50,282 nt of DNA, taken from positions 761 through 51,042 of the forward strand of contig DBCQ01000054.1 of assembly GCA_002293155.1 (NCBI GenBank). Direction: 5' to 3'. Origin of the DNA: Burkholderiales bacterium UBA954. GTDB lineage: Bacteria > Pseudomonadota > Gammaproteobacteria > Burkholderiales > Burkholderiaceae_A. The notes below the pieces were generated by a model, which saw only the letters and a list, made by a program, of their open reading frames with translations, was not told the origin of the DNA and did no database searches. Shown here in pieces: positions 9,444 to 19,467 of this stretch. The translations under genes were made by a program, and so were the position numbers. Every line of letters begins with the position of its first letter. The stretch's first letter is position 1.

Positions 9444-11618
9444 ATGAACTCAATCATCTCAACACCCCCAACTCCGAAATCCTTGAACCCCTTTCTCTGC
9501 GAATTGCTTGATCGAAAGGCGCTGCCTCGCTACGACCTGATCAACGCCGAGCAGGTCGCACCTGCAATCGATCAGCTGCTTCAAGAAGCACGGGCTACCC
9601 TTGCAGGTGTGACCCAAGCGGATACGCCACCCCAGTGGGAAAGCGTTATGAGCCCGCTTACTGATGTGACCGAGCGACTCGGCAGAGCATGGGGTGCCGT
9701 CCACCATATGTCGGGGGTCATGGACTCACCTGAATGGCGCGAGGCCCTCAACAGTCGGCTCGCTGAGATCACCGCATTCTGGTCAGAGCTCTCACAACAC
9801 GCCGGATTGTTCGCAAAGGCAAAAGCGATCGAGGCGGGACTCTCGAACCACTCAGCACAGTCAGGCGAGACCGAAGGCGCGCGGCATCGCGCACGACAAC
9901 AGGCGTTGAAAAACTCTCTTCGTGCCTTTCGTCTCGGAGGCGCAGAGTTACCCCCCGAACAACAGCAGCAGTTTGCCGATCTGCAGGCAAGGCTTGCTCA
10001 GTTGAATCAGAAATTCTCCGAACAGCTACTTGACAGCACCAATGCGACAGTCGTTCACGTCACGGATCGATCAAAACTAGCGGGCCTACCCGAACATGCA
10101 GTCGACGCGGCCGCACACGAGGCGAAGAAGCGTGAAATGCTCGGCTGGGTCTTTACGCTTCAACACCCAAGCTATGGTCCTGTCATGCAGTTTGCAAAAG
10201 ACCGATCGCTGCGCAAAGAGATGTACGGCAAGCAGGCGGTCCGCGCCTCCGAGATCGCAGCCGAGGGCAGCCAGCACGACAACGGCCCCGTCATGGGGGA
10301 AATACTCTCGCTTCGCCAGCAACAGGCGGCACTACTTGGGTTTTCAAACGCAGCTCAGGTGTCACTCGCCTCGAAGATGGCCGACTCGCCGGAACAGGTG
10401 ATTGATTTCCTGATGGATCTCGCCAAAAAGGCCCGGCCTGCTGCCCAACGAGATCTCGAGGAGTTACGTGCGTTCGCCAAGCGGACCCTTAGTCTTGACC
10501 CTCTTGAGGCATGGGATGTCGCCTACGCAAGCGAGCAACTTCGGCAATCCCGTTACGCATTCTCTGAAGATGATGTTCGTCAATATTTTCCTTTGCCCAG
10601 GGTATTACAGGGACTCTTTCGCGTAATTAAGGCGTTGTTTTCGGTGGAGATTAAGCCGGTTATTGGGCTTGCGCCCCTGCCCGTCTGGCACTCCGATGTG
10701 CAACTCTTTGAGGTGCTAAAAGATGGCAACTCAATCGGCCATGTCTATCTCGATCTCTATGCGCGCAGCACAAAACGCGGTGGCGCGTGGATGGATGATG
10801 CACGGGGCCGTCGAGTAATCTCGACCCAGAGGGGACGTCTCGCTGATCCTGCCTCTCTCGACATCCAAACACCCGTTGCCCTGCTGACCTGTAATTTCGC
10901 TCCACCCGTTGGCACTAAGCCCACAACACTAACCCACGATGATGTCATCACACTCTTTCATGAGTTTGGCCACGGACTTCATCACCTCTTAACCCAGGTC
11001 GGTGAATTAGATGTCTCAGGAATCAATGGTGTGGAGTGGGATGCGGTGGAGTTGCCTAGCCAGTTCATGGAAAACTTCTGCTGGGAGTGGGAAAACCTCT
11101 CTGGGCTCACCGCCCACATTGAGTCCGGCGAGCCCCTGCCCCGAAGCCTTTTTGAAAAGATGGTGGCCGCCCGTAATTTTCAGAGTGGGCTATTTATGCT
11201 GCGCCAGATTGAGTTTTCAATCTTCGATATGAAAATTCATTCGGGCCTAATCCCTGATCCCAAAGCCGCCCCGGCTGCAGTGGGTCGTGAGATTGAGACG
11301 ATGCTCTGGACAATACGACGCGAGATCGCGGTACTTATCCCACCCCAATTCAATCGATTTGCACAGAGCTTTTCACATATCTTTGCCGGCGGTTACGCGG
11401 CCGGCTACTACAGCTACAAATGGGCAGAGGTGCTCTCAGCGGACGCCTATGCCGCATTTGAAGAAGCGGGTCTAGACCATTACCCGGAGGTTGGCGAGAA
11501 ATTCTGGAGAGAGGTTCTAGCCGTCGGTGGCTCACGCCCCGCAATGGAGTCGTTCAAGGCTTTTCGTGGGCGCGAACCACAGGTCGAGCCCTTACTGCGA
11601 CATAACGGTCTGCTGTAA
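9444..11618 (+). CDS. prlC: M3 family oligopeptidase A
   Basis: A 724-residue cytoplasmic zinc metallopeptidase of the M3 family. It would degrade short peptides, including cleaved signal peptides. The active site HEFGH lies at about 506-510 within TLFHEFGHGLHHLL, with the downstream glutamate ligand region around ELPSQFMENFCWE. Length is close to that of E. coli oligopeptidase A (about 680), with a small N-terminal extension. The start ATG immediately follows the folD stop, and the stop overlaps the next start by one base, so all three genes appear translationally coupled. Confidence 0.95.
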   Translation: MNSIISTPPTPKSLNPFLCELLDRKALPRYDLINAEQVAPAIDQLLQEARATLAGVTQADTPPQWESVMSPLTDVTERLGRAWGAVHHMSGVMDSPEWREALNSRLAEITAFWSELSQHAGLFAKAKAIEAGLSNHSAQSGETEGARHRARQQALKNSLRAFRLGGAELPPEQQQQFADLQARLAQLNQKFSEQLLDSTNATVVHVTDRSKLAGLPEHAVDAAAHEAKKREMLGWVFTLQHPSYGPVMQFAKDRSLRKEMYGKQAVRASEIAAEGSQHDNGPVMGEILSLRQQQAALLGFSNAAQVSLASKMADSPEQVIDFLMDLAKKARPAAQRDLEELRAFAKRTLSLDPLEAWDVAYASEQLRQSRYAFSEDDVRQYFPLPRVLQGLFRVIKALFSVEIKPVIGLAPLPVWHSDVQLFEVLKDGNSIGHVYLDLYARSTKRGGAWMDDARGRRVISTQRGRLADPASLDIQTPVALLTCNFAPPVGTKPTTLTHDDVITLFHEFGHGLHHLLTQVGELDVSGINGVEWDAVELPSQFMENFCWEWENLSGLTAHIESGEPLPRSLFEKMVAARNFQSGLFMLRQIEFSIFDMKIHSGLIPDPKAAPAAVGREIETMLWTIRREIAVLIPPQFNRFAQSFSHIFAGGYAAGYYSYKWAEVLSADAYAAFEEAGLDHYPEVGEKFWREVLAVGGSRPAMESFKAFRGREPQVEPLLRHNGLL

Positions 11619-12442
11619 TGCGCCTGGCCACCTGGAATGTAAACTCATTACGGGTTCGGCTTCCTCATGTGATCGCCTGGCTTACCGAAGAGGCGGGAAC
11701 TGAAGTTGATCTGCTTGGGCTTCAGGAAACGAAACTCATCGATACAAAATTCCCTAAAGCTGATATTGAGGCTGCTGGATATCACGTTGTATTCGCAGGT
11801 CAGCCAACCTATAACGGCGTTGCAATTCTTGCAAAGAAATCAAGATTTAAATGCCCTGAAGATCTTGTAATCAACAATCCCCACTTTGCGGACGAACAGG
11901 TTCGGATCATCACGGCTACCCTGCGGCCGATCTGCGCTGATGACGCACACGAAGACGGCGAGCCACTGCGGTTAGTTAACGCCTATGTCCCCAACGGCGC
12001 CGCAGTGGGTAGCGATAAATACGATTACAAACTCAGATGGCTTGATGCCCTGCGGGTGTTCGTAGAAGAGGAACTTAAGAGATTTTCTCGACTCGCCCTG
12101 GTTGGCGATTACAACATCGCCCCTAAGGATATCGATGTTCACGATCCCGACGAGTGGGCGGGCCAGGTGCTGTGCTCACCGGCCGAGCGCGAGAGATTCC
12201 AGGCCCTGATTAATCTGGGCCTCACGGATTCCTTCCGCTTACACCCACATAATGACAAGAGTTTTTCGTGGTGGGATTATCGGCAAGCGGGCTTTCGGCG
12301 TAATCGTGGCTTACGGATTGACCACGTGCTCTTAAGTCCAGCTCTAGCAACGCTCTGTGTGCAGTCTGGAATCGATACCGCGCCAAGAAAAAAGGAGCAG
12401 CCGTCGGATCATGCACCCGTTTGGGCGGAAGTGTCGACTTAG
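11618..12442 (+). CDS. xthA: Exodeoxyribonuclease III (AP endonuclease)
   Basis: A 274-residue exonuclease/endonuclease/phosphatase-fold enzyme that incises abasic sites in base excision repair. Visible motifs are TWNVNSLRVRLPHV at the N-terminus, LGLQETKL (metal-binding glutamate), VGDYNIAPKDIDVHDP around 165-180, and a C-terminal SDHAPVWAEV containing the catalytic histidine. Its ATG overlaps the final A of the prlC stop (TAATG). It converges with ntrC across a 36-nt gap. Confidence 0.95.
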   Translation: MRLATWNVNSLRVRLPHVIAWLTEEAGTEVDLLGLQETKLIDTKFPKADIEAAGYHVVFAGQPTYNGVAILAKKSRFKCPEDLVINNPHFADEQVRIITATLRPICADDAHEDGEPLRLVNAYVPNGAAVGSDKYDYKLRWLDALRVFVEEELKRFSRLALVGDYNIAPKDIDVHDPDEWAGQVLCSPAERERFQALINLGLTDSFRLHPHNDKSFSWWDYRQAGFRRNRGLRIDHVLLSPALATLCVQSGIDTAPRKKEQPSDHAPVWAEVST

Positions 12443-12478
12443 GATTTCGCCCACTTAGACTGCGCTAATCAAGAAATC

Positions 12479-14002
12479 TTACCGGTCATCCTCAAGATGC
12501 AAGTCAGCGATCTTGCGCGTCATGGTATTGCGGCCGATCCCAAGCAGCTGCGCGGCTTCCATACGGCGACCCCGCGTGTGTTTAAGCGCGATACCAAGCA
12601 CCGCAGACTCAAACTCTCTTGCCCAATGGTTCATTCGGCCATGATCGGGTCCGGGCATCTGACCAGCAAGACTCTTCGAGACCTCCTGTCTAAGCAACTC
12701 CTGCCACGACGGTGTAAGCCGGGGTGATTCCACCGCTGAGGATGACGCAATCACCTCCCCGCCCCGATACGGATCAGAACCTAAGACCTGCGACACCCGC
12801 GAGTCACTCGGTGAGAGGCCATTGACGTGTTGTAGCTCGCTGGCGTTCGGCATACGAATCTCAGCGGGGAGATCTTCGAGCTGCACGGTCTGGCTCGGCG
12901 CCATGACGGTCATCCAATGGCAGAGGTTTTCTAACTGCCGAACATTGCCGGGAAACGGAAGCCTGACTAATACCTCCATCGCCGCAGTCGATAACTGCTT
13001 GGTTTCGACCTTTAAATCCTGAGCACTCTTTTGAAGGAAATGCTTTGCCAACAGAGCAATATCCTCGGGCCGCTCACGCAGCGCGGGAAGCTTTAATCGA
13101 ATCACATTGAGTCGGTGAAAGAGATCTTCGCGAAATTGTCCGGCGCGAACGCGAGCTTCAAGATCTTGATGGGTTGCGGCAATTACACGAACATCAGCCC
13201 TTAGGGGCTGATGACCACCAACCCGATAGTAGTGCCCATCGGATAAGACCCGCAGCAATCGCGTCTGAAGATCAAGTGGCATATCGCCAATCTCATCAAG
13301 GAACAGCGTTCCACCCTCGGCCTGCTCAAATCGGCCGCGACGGGTCGATTGTGCGCCCGTAAATGAACCGCGCTCGTGACCAAACAATTCAGACTCAAGG
13401 AGATCACGCGGAATCGCTGCGGTATTCAGTGCAACAAATGGCATTTTGGAGCGAGGGCTATGACGGTGTAAGGCACTGGCAACAAGCTCCTTTCCGGTGC
13501 CCGACTCACCAGTAATGAGCACGGTCGCACTCGATTGGCTCAGTCGGCCGATGGCCCGAAAAACATCCTGCATCACAGGCGCCTGCCCCAGTAACTCAGG
13601 AAGGGCCTGACTCTGAGAATCCACCAACTGAGTTACCGGAGTGCTCTCCTGAACGGCACGCCGGATCAGTGCAATCGCAGCGTCAACATCAAAAGGCTTT
13701 GGCAGATACTCAAAAGCCCCGCCTTGGAAAGCAGAAACGGCGCTATCGAGATCCGAGTAGGCTGTCATCACAATCACGGGCACATTAGGGTAGCGGGTCT
13801 TGACTTGCTCTAAGAGCGCAAGCCCACTGTCTCCCGGCATTCGAATATCCGAGACGAGGACCTGCGGCACATCTGAAGATAGGGCACGCAGCACGGAGGA
13901 TGCATCTCCAAAGACACGGCAAGGCATCTGCTGCTTGGTGAGCGCCTTTTCAAGCACCCAACGTATCGACTGATCATCATCTACAATCCAGACCGGCTTC
14001 AT
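12479..14002 (-). CDS. ntrC: Nitrogen regulation response regulator NtrC (NR-I)
   Basis: A sigma-54 activator of about 507 residues with three domains. The receiver domain has acidic residues at 8-10, phospho-acceptor D52 in SDIRMPG and K102. The AAA+ domain has Walker A GESGTGKE near 165, the sigma-54 contact loop as GSFTGA at 212-217, and Walker [12 protein letters not shown] near 230-240. The C-terminal Fis-type helix-turn-helix carries [18 protein letters not shown]. The start at 14002 gives a 4-nt ATGA overlap with ntrB; an ATG 12 nt upstream is the alternative. It should bind the palindromes upstream of glnA. Confidence 0.96.
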   Translation of the reverse strand: MKPVWIVDDDQSIRWVLEKALTKQQMPCRVFGDASSVLRALSSDVPQVLVSDIRMPGDSGLALLEQVKTRYPNVPVIVMTAYSDLDSAVSAFQGGAFEYLPKPFDVDAAIALIRRAVQESTPVTQLVDSQSQALPELLGQAPVMQDVFRAIGRLSQSSATVLITGESGTGKELVASALHRHSPRSKMPFVALNTAAIPRDLLESELFGHERGSFTGAQSTRRGRFEQAEGGTLFLDEIGDMPLDLQTRLLRVLSDGHYYRVGGHQPLRADVRVIAATHQDLEARVRAGQFREDLFHRLNVIRLKLPALRERPEDIALLAKHFLQKSAQDLKVETKQLSTAAMEVLVRLPFPGNVRQLENLCHWMTVMAPSQTVQLEDLPAEIRMPNASELQHVNGLSPSDSRVSQVLGSDPYRGGEVIASSSAVESPRLTPSWQELLRQEVSKSLAGQMPGPDHGRMNHWAREFESAVLGIALKHTRGRRMEAAQLLGIGRNTMTRKIADLHLEDDR

Positions 14003-15063
14003 TGCTGGCTCCATTTCAAATCAATCGGAAGACGAATTAAAAAATCAGTACATCCAGGGCGACTCGTCACATCAATGACCCCTCCATGCTGGTGGACGAA
14101 CGATTGGGCTAAAGTGAGGCCCAGACCATGCCCCTGAGGGTGCCCCGATACCAAGGGATAAAAAACACGCTCACGAATTTCCTCTGGAATTCCTGGACCA
14201 TCGTCAATGACATGCAAATCTAATGCCAGCTTGTGCCGGGTCTTAGCGATCGTCACCTGCCGCGCAACACGCGACTGCAGAATAATTGCGCCTTGACCCC
14301 CTAGGGCCTGAGCAGCATTGCGAGCGACGTTGAGCACCACCTGAATCAACTGCTCGCGATCACCATGAATCGGGGGAAGACTGGTGTCGTAATCCCGCGC
14401 AATACTTAATCCCGACGGAAACTCTGCAAGCATGAGGCTGCGCACCCGCTCGCAGACCTCGTGAATATTGACGGGCTCCATCACACGGGCCTTACGATGG
14501 GGAGCCAGCATCTGATCCACTAGGCCCTGAAGACGATCGGCCTCTTTGATAATCACTTGGGTGTATTCCCGCAGGTCATCACTCGGTAACTCGGCATCCA
14601 GGAGTTGCGCCGCACCCCGAACACCGCCCAAGGGATTCTTAATCTCATGGGCCAGGTTTCGCATTAACTCTTTATTGGCCTGAGTGAGATCCGCCTGGCG
14701 TTCCTCACGGTCTAGCCGACGCTGCTGATCGATTTCCCTCAACTCAATGCAGATGAGACGTTCATCCGTCTCCCGCTGGGCCGTCACCGTCGTGTCAAGC
14801 TGAGTTACACCGCGGGTCGGGAGCTGCCAGGTGAGGTGCTGACGCTTGGCGTCAAACTGATGTTCTATCGCCTCATGCAACATCTGTTCAACCTCATCAA
14901 CGGAGCCAATGGATTCTGACAATCGTGAACCCTCGAGCTGACGGCTAGATACCCCGAACAACACCTCGGCCGATTGATTACAAAAGACTACTCGCAGACT
15001 CTGATCAAGTAACACCACGGAGGTCGTTAGAAGATCAAAGTTGCGAAAGTCTCTTGTACTCAC
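13999..15063 (-). CDS. ntrB: Nitrogen sensor histidine kinase NtrB (NR-II)
   Basis: A 354-residue soluble histidine kinase/phosphatase that controls NtrC. It has an N-terminal PAS domain (about 10-110), a dimerisation domain with the phospho-histidine in NLAHEIKNPLGG (H139), and a HATPase domain with the N-box NVARNAAQAL and the GPGIPEEIRERVF and GHGLGLTLAQ boxes. There are no membrane segments, as expected for a kinase that responds to a cytoplasmic PII protein. No glnB or glnK is present in this window. It follows glnA by 32 nt, giving the usual glnA-ntrB-ntrC order. Confidence 0.95.
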   Translation of the reverse strand: MSTRDFRNFDLLTTSVVLLDQSLRVVFCNQSAEVLFGVSSRQLEGSRLSESIGSVDEVEQMLHEAIEHQFDAKRQHLTWQLPTRGVTQLDTTVTAQRETDERLICIELREIDQQRRLDREERQADLTQANKELMRNLAHEIKNPLGGVRGAAQLLDAELPSDDLREYTQVIIKEADRLQGLVDQMLAPHRKARVMEPVNIHEVCERVRSLMLAEFPSGLSIARDYDTSLPPIHGDREQLIQVVLNVARNAAQALGGQGAIILQSRVARQVTIAKTRHKLALDLHVIDDGPGIPEEIRERVFYPLVSGHPQGHGLGLTLAQSFVHQHGGVIDVTSRPGCTDFLIRLPIDLKWSQQ

Positions 15064-15095
15064 ATTCAGCTGTTCAAATCAGAGCAAACGATGTC

Positions 15096-16508
15096 TTACA
15101 TTGAGTAATACATATCAAACTCAACCGGATGGGTTGTCATACGAAACCGCGTGACTTCCTCCATCTTGAGATCGATATAGGCATCGATCATTTCGTTACT
15201 AAAGACGCCACCACGGGTGAGGAACTCACGATCCTTGTCGAGACACTCGAGCGCCTGATCCAATGAGGAGCACACCGTCGGAATCTTCTTGTCTTCCTCT
15301 GGAGGTAAGTCATAGAGATTTTTATCTGCTGCCTCACCAGGATGAATCTTATTCATCACGCCATCGAGACCCGCCATCATGAGTGCCGAGAACGCCAGGT
15401 AGGGATTCGCCGTGGGGTCGGGGAAGCGCACCTCAATGCGACGGCCCTTGGGATTGCTGACGTAGGGGATTCGAATCGATGCTGAACGGTTACGCGCAGA
15501 ATAGGCAAGCTTCACGGGTGCCTCAAACCCAGGCACGAGACGCTTATAGCTGTTGGTTCCAGGGTTGGTAATGGCATTGAGCGCCTTTGCATGCTTGATC
15601 ACGCCACCAATGTAGAACAAGGCAAATTCCGACAAGCCCGAATAGCCATTGCCTGCAAATAGGTTGACGCCCTCTTTCCAGATTGACTGGTGAACGTGCA
15701 TCCCCGAGCCGTTATCGCCAACAACGGGCTTGGGCATAAAGGTGGCCGTCTTTCCGTAGCTTGCAGAGACGTTATGGACAACGTATTTAAGAATCTGAGT
15801 CCAGTCTGCCCGCTGCGTCAGGGTTGAAAATTTTGTTCCAATTTCACACTGGCCAGCACCGGCAACCTCATGGTGATGAACCTCCACCGGAACGCCCATC
15901 TGCTCCAGAATCAGACACATCTCAGAGCGAATATCCTGAAACGAATCCACTGGTGGCACTGGGAAATAGCCCCCCTTCACCGCAGGCCGATGGCCAAGAT
16001 TGCCGCCCTCGTATTCAATTCCAGTCGACCAGCTGGCTTCCTCGGATTTGATTTTCACACCGCAGCCCGACATATCGACCGACCAGGTGACTCCATCAAA
16101 AATAAAGAATTCGGGCTCTGGCCCGAAGTACGCTGCATCACCCACCCCACTGGATTTAAGGTAGGCCTCTGCACGCTTTGCGATTGAGCGTGGATCCCGA
16201 TCGTAGCCTTTGCCATCAGAGGGCTCCACAACATCACAGGTCAGGTTGAGGGTTGCCTCTTCTCGAAACGGATCAAGCACCGCCGTGTTTGCATCGGGCA
16301 TCAACAACATGTCCGAGGCCTCAATACCCTTCCAACCCGCGATCGAGGAGCCATCAAATGCGTGTCCCGATTCGAACTTGTCCTCATCAAAGTGGCTAAT
16401 CGGCACAGAGACGTGCTGCTCTTTACCGCGGGTATCGGTAAACCGAAAATCAACGAATTTCACTTCGTTATCGGTCACCATTTTCATAACGTCTTGGGGC
16501 GTGGGCAT
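15096..16508 (-). CDS. glnA: Glutamine synthetase, type I
   Basis: A 470-residue GSI-beta type glutamine synthetase making glutamine from glutamate, ammonia and ATP. Visible motifs are the [16 protein letters not shown] segment near 50-65, the metal-binding [11 protein letters not shown] near 125-135, [10 protein letters not shown] near 265, and NLYDLPPEE near 398. In the last, Y399 corresponds to the adenylylation tyrosine. A good ribosome binding site (AAGGAG, 16517-16522) precedes the ATG at 16508. The upstream 240 nt carry a sigma-54-type promoter and three NtrC-type boxes, so transcription should rise under nitrogen limitation. Confidence 0.98.
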   Translation of the reverse strand: MPTPQDVMKMVTDNEVKFVDFRFTDTRGKEQHVSVPISHFDEDKFESGHAFDGSSIAGWKGIEASDMLLMPDANTAVLDPFREEATLNLTCDVVEPSDGKGYDRDPRSIAKRAEAYLKSSGVGDAAYFGPEPEFFIFDGVTWSVDMSGCGVKIKSEEASWSTGIEYEGGNLGHRPAVKGGYFPVPPVDSFQDIRSEMCLILEQMGVPVEVHHHEVAGAGQCEIGTKFSTLTQRADWTQILKYVVHNVSASYGKTATFMPKPVVGDNGSGMHVHQSIWKEGVNLFAGNGYSGLSEFALFYIGGVIKHAKALNAITNPGTNSYKRLVPGFEAPVKLAYSARNRSASIRIPYVSNPKGRRIEVRFPDPTANPYLAFSALMMAGLDGVMNKIHPGEAADKNLYDLPPEEDKKIPTVCSSLDQALECLDKDREFLTRGGVFSNEMIDAYIDLKMEEVTRFRMTTHPVEFDMYYSM

Positions 16509-16594
16509 CCGGACTTCTCCTTAAAAAATGTTGTTTTAAACTGATCCTCGGCCTGACGTGATGACTGACATGGCCTCTGGGTCAGCTATTGCTT

Positions 16595-16610
16595 AGCGAA
16601 AACTGTGCCG
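16595..16610 (-). promoter_or_regulatory. Candidate sigma-54 (-24/-12) promoter of glnA
   Basis: On the minus strand this reads CGGCACAGTTTTCGCT. It has the invariant GG-N10-GC spacing and differs from the TGGCAC-N5-TTGCW consensus at only two positions. The predicted transcription start is near 16584, giving a leader of about 75 nt before glnA. The candidate NtrC sites lie centred roughly 96, 118 and 157 nt upstream of that start, which suits enhancer binding. Confidence 0.8.
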
Positions 16611-16671
16611 AACTAAATTTCTATGTAAATCAATAACTTGCGACAGAACTGTGCAGATTATGATGCCTATA

Positions 16672-16688
16672 TGCACTTTTATAGTGCA
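16672..16688. promoter_or_regulatory. NtrC binding site, box 1 of 3
   Basis: A 17-bp palindrome, TGCAC-N7-GTGCA, matching the classic NtrC enhancer half-sites exactly. It is the box nearest the glnA promoter. Confidence 0.85.
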
Positions 16689-16693
16689 ATTTA

Positions 16694-16710
16694 CGCACTA
16701 AAGTTGTGCA
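16694..16710. promoter_or_regulatory. NtrC binding site, box 2 of 3
   Basis: CGCAC-N7-GTGCA, one mismatch from the NtrC consensus. Its centre is 22 bp (about two helical turns) from box 1, so two dimers would sit on the same face of the DNA. Confidence 0.78.
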
Positions 16711-16732
16711 TTATTTTAATTGTATCAGATTA

Positions 16733-16749
16733 TGCACTAATTAAGTGCA
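16733..16749. promoter_or_regulatory. NtrC binding site, box 3 of 3
   Basis: TGCAC-N7-GTGCA, an exact match to the NtrC half-sites, ending 1 nt from the hemW stop codon. Its centre is 39 bp from box 2. Confidence 0.82.
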
Positions 16750-16750
16750 T

Positions 16751-17902
16751 TTATAGGAAGGTTGACTGAAGATCATTAAGGAGCTCATAGCCCCGGGCCG
16801 TCGCCTGGAAACGTCCTGACGTGAACGACAGCAGGCCGGCTTTCTGAGCTACCCCGATCTGATCAAGCAGCCTCGGGTGCGCACCCACGTCAATCCCGGT
16901 GGTCTGGGCCCAACGGTGGCTCGGCACCCCTTCAACAAGTCGCAGGGCATTGAGCATGAACTCGAAGGGGAGCGCCTCGATTGAGACCTCTGTCTCATTG
17001 ATTGGCGTACTCCCGATTGATTCCATATAGGAAGCCGGATGACGAACGCGTGTTGTTCGCACAATTCGTTGTGCGGCTGAGATTTTACCGTGGGCACCCG
17101 CACCGATTCCAAGATAGTCGCCGAATGTCCAGTAATTCAGATTGTGTTGCGAGGCCTGCCCAGGCATACAAAAGGCAGAGATTTCGTAACGATCAAACTC
17201 CGACTGCTTTAAACGATTGACAACAAAGGCCTGCATATCCGCCAATAACTCCTCATCGGGAAGCCCTGGCGGGGGCTGTAATGCAAACCGAGTATTCGGC
17301 TCCATTGTGAGTTGATAACAAGAGATATGCCCTACTCCCAGATTAATCGCCTGCTCGAGATCTGCTTTAAGCATCGCCATCGATTGACTGGGTAGCCCAA
17401 ACATTAGATCGATATTGACTCGCGGAAAAATTTCTACAGCAAGTGCTGCCGCTGCAATCGCCTGTTCGCGATCATGGACCCGACCGAGCGTCTTTAACTG
17501 TTGGTTATCAAAAGACTGGATACCGATTGAAAGACGATTCACACCCGCATCCGCAAACCCACGAAATCGATCTGCTTCAAACGACCCCGGGTTGGCCTCC
17601 AGCGTAATCTCAAGGCCGGGCAAGCATTTCACTCTCGCCCGGATCTCGGAAATTAGCCGGGCAATTGACGCTGAAGAAAATAGACTCGGGGTTCCTCCGC
17701 CGATAAAAATACTCACGAGCGGGCGCCCCCATACCCAGGGCAAGAACTGCTCGAGATCCCGCATCAATGCATCAACATACTCCGACTCAGGAATACCATC
17801 GGGCTTCTCATGGGAGTTAAAGTCACAGTAGGGACACTTCCGGATACACCATGGAAGGTGCACATAGAGCGAGAGCTCAGGCAGCGTTGAGAAATTAATC
17901 AC
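16751..17902 (-). CDS. hemW: Radical SAM heme chaperone HemW
   Basis: A 383-residue radical SAM protein with the CIRKCPYC cluster-binding motif (C19, C23, C26) and the SIFIGGGTPSL segment near 65-75. The region around NYWTFGDYLGIGAGAHGK near 255-270 and the C-terminal HemN-like domain place it with HemW (formerly the HemN-like protein) rather than true coproporphyrinogen dehydrogenase HemN. HemW is thought to bind heme and deliver it to target proteins. It lies 38 nt downstream of rdgB. Its stop is immediately followed, in the direction of transcription, by the glnA enhancer, and no terminator is visible between them. Confidence 0.93.
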   Translation of the reverse strand: MINFSTLPELSLYVHLPWCIRKCPYCDFNSHEKPDGIPESEYVDALMRDLEQFLPWVWGRPLVSIFIGGGTPSLFSSASIARLISEIRARVKCLPGLEITLEANPGSFEADRFRGFADAGVNRLSIGIQSFDNQQLKTLGRVHDREQAIAAAALAVEIFPRVNIDLMFGLPSQSMAMLKADLEQAINLGVGHISCYQLTMEPNTRFALQPPPGLPDEELLADMQAFVVNRLKQSEFDRYEISAFCMPGQASQHNLNYWTFGDYLGIGAGAHGKISAAQRIVRTTRVRHPASYMESIGSTPINETEVSIEALPFEFMLNALRLVEGVPSHRWAQTTGIDVGAHPRLLDQIGVAQKAGLLSFTSGRFQATARGYELLNDLQSTFL

Positions 17903-17940
17903 GACACAACAACCGCAATGCTGACATCAGGCCGATGCCA

Positions 17941-18606
17941 TTAGAGGGCCAACGCCTCAAGCAACTGGCGCAGGGCTCGGCCACGATGGCTCAGTGACTG
18001 TTTCTGCGCAACCGTCATTTCGGCAGCCGTTAACCCCACCGCCGGATCTAAGAAAATCGGGTCGTAGCCAAACCCTCCCTCGCCACGAGGCGTTGGAATG
18101 ATCTTCCCTGGCCAGACACCCGTGACGATGATCGGCTGCGCATCCTCATGATGCCGAACAAATGCAATCGCTGCTCGATACTCTGCATCAGATTCTGTCC
18201 ACTCTCGTGACGATTGATGATGGCCGATCTCCGAGAGCAACCATTTCAGATTTGCCTCGTCAACAGATAACACACGAAAATCCTCTTCATACTCATGGGC
18301 ACGAGGACTCTCAAGAAGTGCGTCACCCCAATAGCGCGCCGATCGAACGCCGGGAGACCCACCTAGACCCTTAACGCAAACTCCTGAATCGTCAGCCAAT
18401 GCAGGCAGGCCGGTAATGCGACTTGCATGCCGGGCTTTAACTAACGCATTCTCCTCAAACGTGTCGAAGGGTTCGTCAGGGCTCTGCACCCCGAGATCTG
18501 ATTGATTAATCAACTCAAGACTCCACTTCTGAAGCACCGGTGCTAATGCATGCTGAAACTCTCTTAACTTTCCTGCGTTCGACGACGCCAAGACCCAACG
18601 CGTCAT
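17941..18606 (-). CDS. rdgB: XTP/dITP diphosphatase (RdgB/HAM1)
   Basis: About 221 residues. It hydrolyses non-canonical purine triphosphates (dITP, XTP) to monophosphates, keeping them out of DNA. Motifs are LASSNAGKLREF at the N-terminus, the FEENALVKARHAS helix, LADDSGVCVKGLGG with the catalytic aspartates, and the GFGYDPIF and LSHRGRALRQ C-terminal signatures. I take the ATG at 18606; a TTG start at 18615 would overlap the rph stop by 4 nt and is possible. An insertion around 90-130 makes it slightly longer than the roughly 200-residue family norm. Confidence 0.94.
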   Translation of the reverse strand: MTRWVLASSNAGKLREFQHALAPVLQKWSLELINQSDLGVQSPDEPFDTFEENALVKARHASRITGLPALADDSGVCVKGLGGSPGVRSARYWGDALLESPRAHEYEEDFRVLSVDEANLKWLLSEIGHHQSSREWTESDAEYRAAIAFVRHHEDAQPIIVTGVWPGKIIPTPRGEGGFGYDPIFLDPAVGLTAAEMTVAQKQSLSHRGRALRQLLEALAL

Positions 18607-18611
18607 GCTGA

Positions 18612-19403
18612 TCAACCCACTGAACTCACACTCAAGCGATTCGGATCTTGAATCAACGACTGCTGAAGACCCTGGAGTCTTGTGATTCCCTGAGCCGCAA
18701 GCGCCATCATCGCATCGAGTTCCGCTTTCGAAAATGGCGCACCCTCGGCGGTACCTTGGACCTCAACCAGCCCGCCAGACGCCGTCATCACCACATTCAT
18801 ATCAGTATCACAATCAGAGTCTTCGAGATAATCCAAATCGAGTAACGCGTGGCCTCGCCAAATCCCCACGGAGATAGCGGCCACCGGCTCCCGCAGCACC
18901 GCTGCTGTGACCGTCTCGCCCTGGCGCAGGCCCGCCAGTGCATCGGCCAGCGCAACACAGGCTCCCGTGATGCTCGCGGTACGAGTGCCGCCATCGGCCT
19001 GAAGCACATCACAATCAATCGTGATTGTGCGCTCACCGAGCGCAGCAAGGTCTGTCACCGAGCGCAACGCTCGACCGACAAGCCGCTGAATCTCGAGGGT
19101 GCGCCCACCTTGCTTGCCTTTGGCAGCCTCCCGATCGGATCGCGTGTGTGTCGAACGCGGCAGCATTCCGTACTCCGCAGTCACCCACCCGGTTCCCTTA
19201 CCTTTCAAAAAACCGGGTACGCGCTCTTCAACGGAGGCGGTGCAGAGCACCTTCGTATCGCCAAAGGACACCAATACCGACCCCTCAGCGTGACGAGTAA
19301 ACCGGCGCTCTAGCGTGACGGGCCGCATCTCAGTTGGCACCCGCCCACTTGGCCGCACTGGCTGTGTGGAGTTTGATTGCAAATCCGCGTTCTCTTGGCC
19401 CAT
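18612..19403 (-). CDS. rph: Ribonuclease PH
   Basis: A 263-residue phosphorolytic 3'-5' exoribonuclease that trims tRNA 3' ends. The N-terminal [19 protein letters not shown] is typical. [15 protein letters not shown] near 150 and the phosphate-binding and catalytic region with [18 protein letters not shown] near 200 are intact. The N-terminus carries about 15 extra residues compared with E. coli Rph. It is the first gene of an rph-rdgB-hemW run and diverges from yicC across a 64-nt gap. Confidence 0.96.
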   Translation of the reverse strand: MGQENADLQSNSTQPVRPSGRVPTEMRPVTLERRFTRHAEGSVLVSFGDTKVLCTASVEERVPGFLKGKGTGWVTAEYGMLPRSTHTRSDREAAKGKQGGRTLEIQRLVGRALRSVTDLAALGERTITIDCDVLQADGGTRTASITGACVALADALAGLRQGETVTAAVLREPVAAISVGIWRGHALLDLDYLEDSDCDTDMNVVMTASGGLVEVQGTAEGAPFSKAELDAMMALAAQGITRLQGLQQSLIQDPNRLSVSSVG

Positions 19404-19467
19404 GTCGCATCCCTCTTAATAATGCCCATTACAATACATCGACTCATCGATTTCTCGGAAAGCCCAA

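Noticed and set aside
12441..12480. Inverted repeat GGATTTC/GAAATCT between xthA and ntrC
   Set aside because: The arms are short and the loop is over 20 nt; it does not look like a functional terminator.
16645..16660. Additional NtrC half-site near CTGTGCAG
   Set aside because: Only one half matches and no partner half-site lies at the 17-bp spacing.
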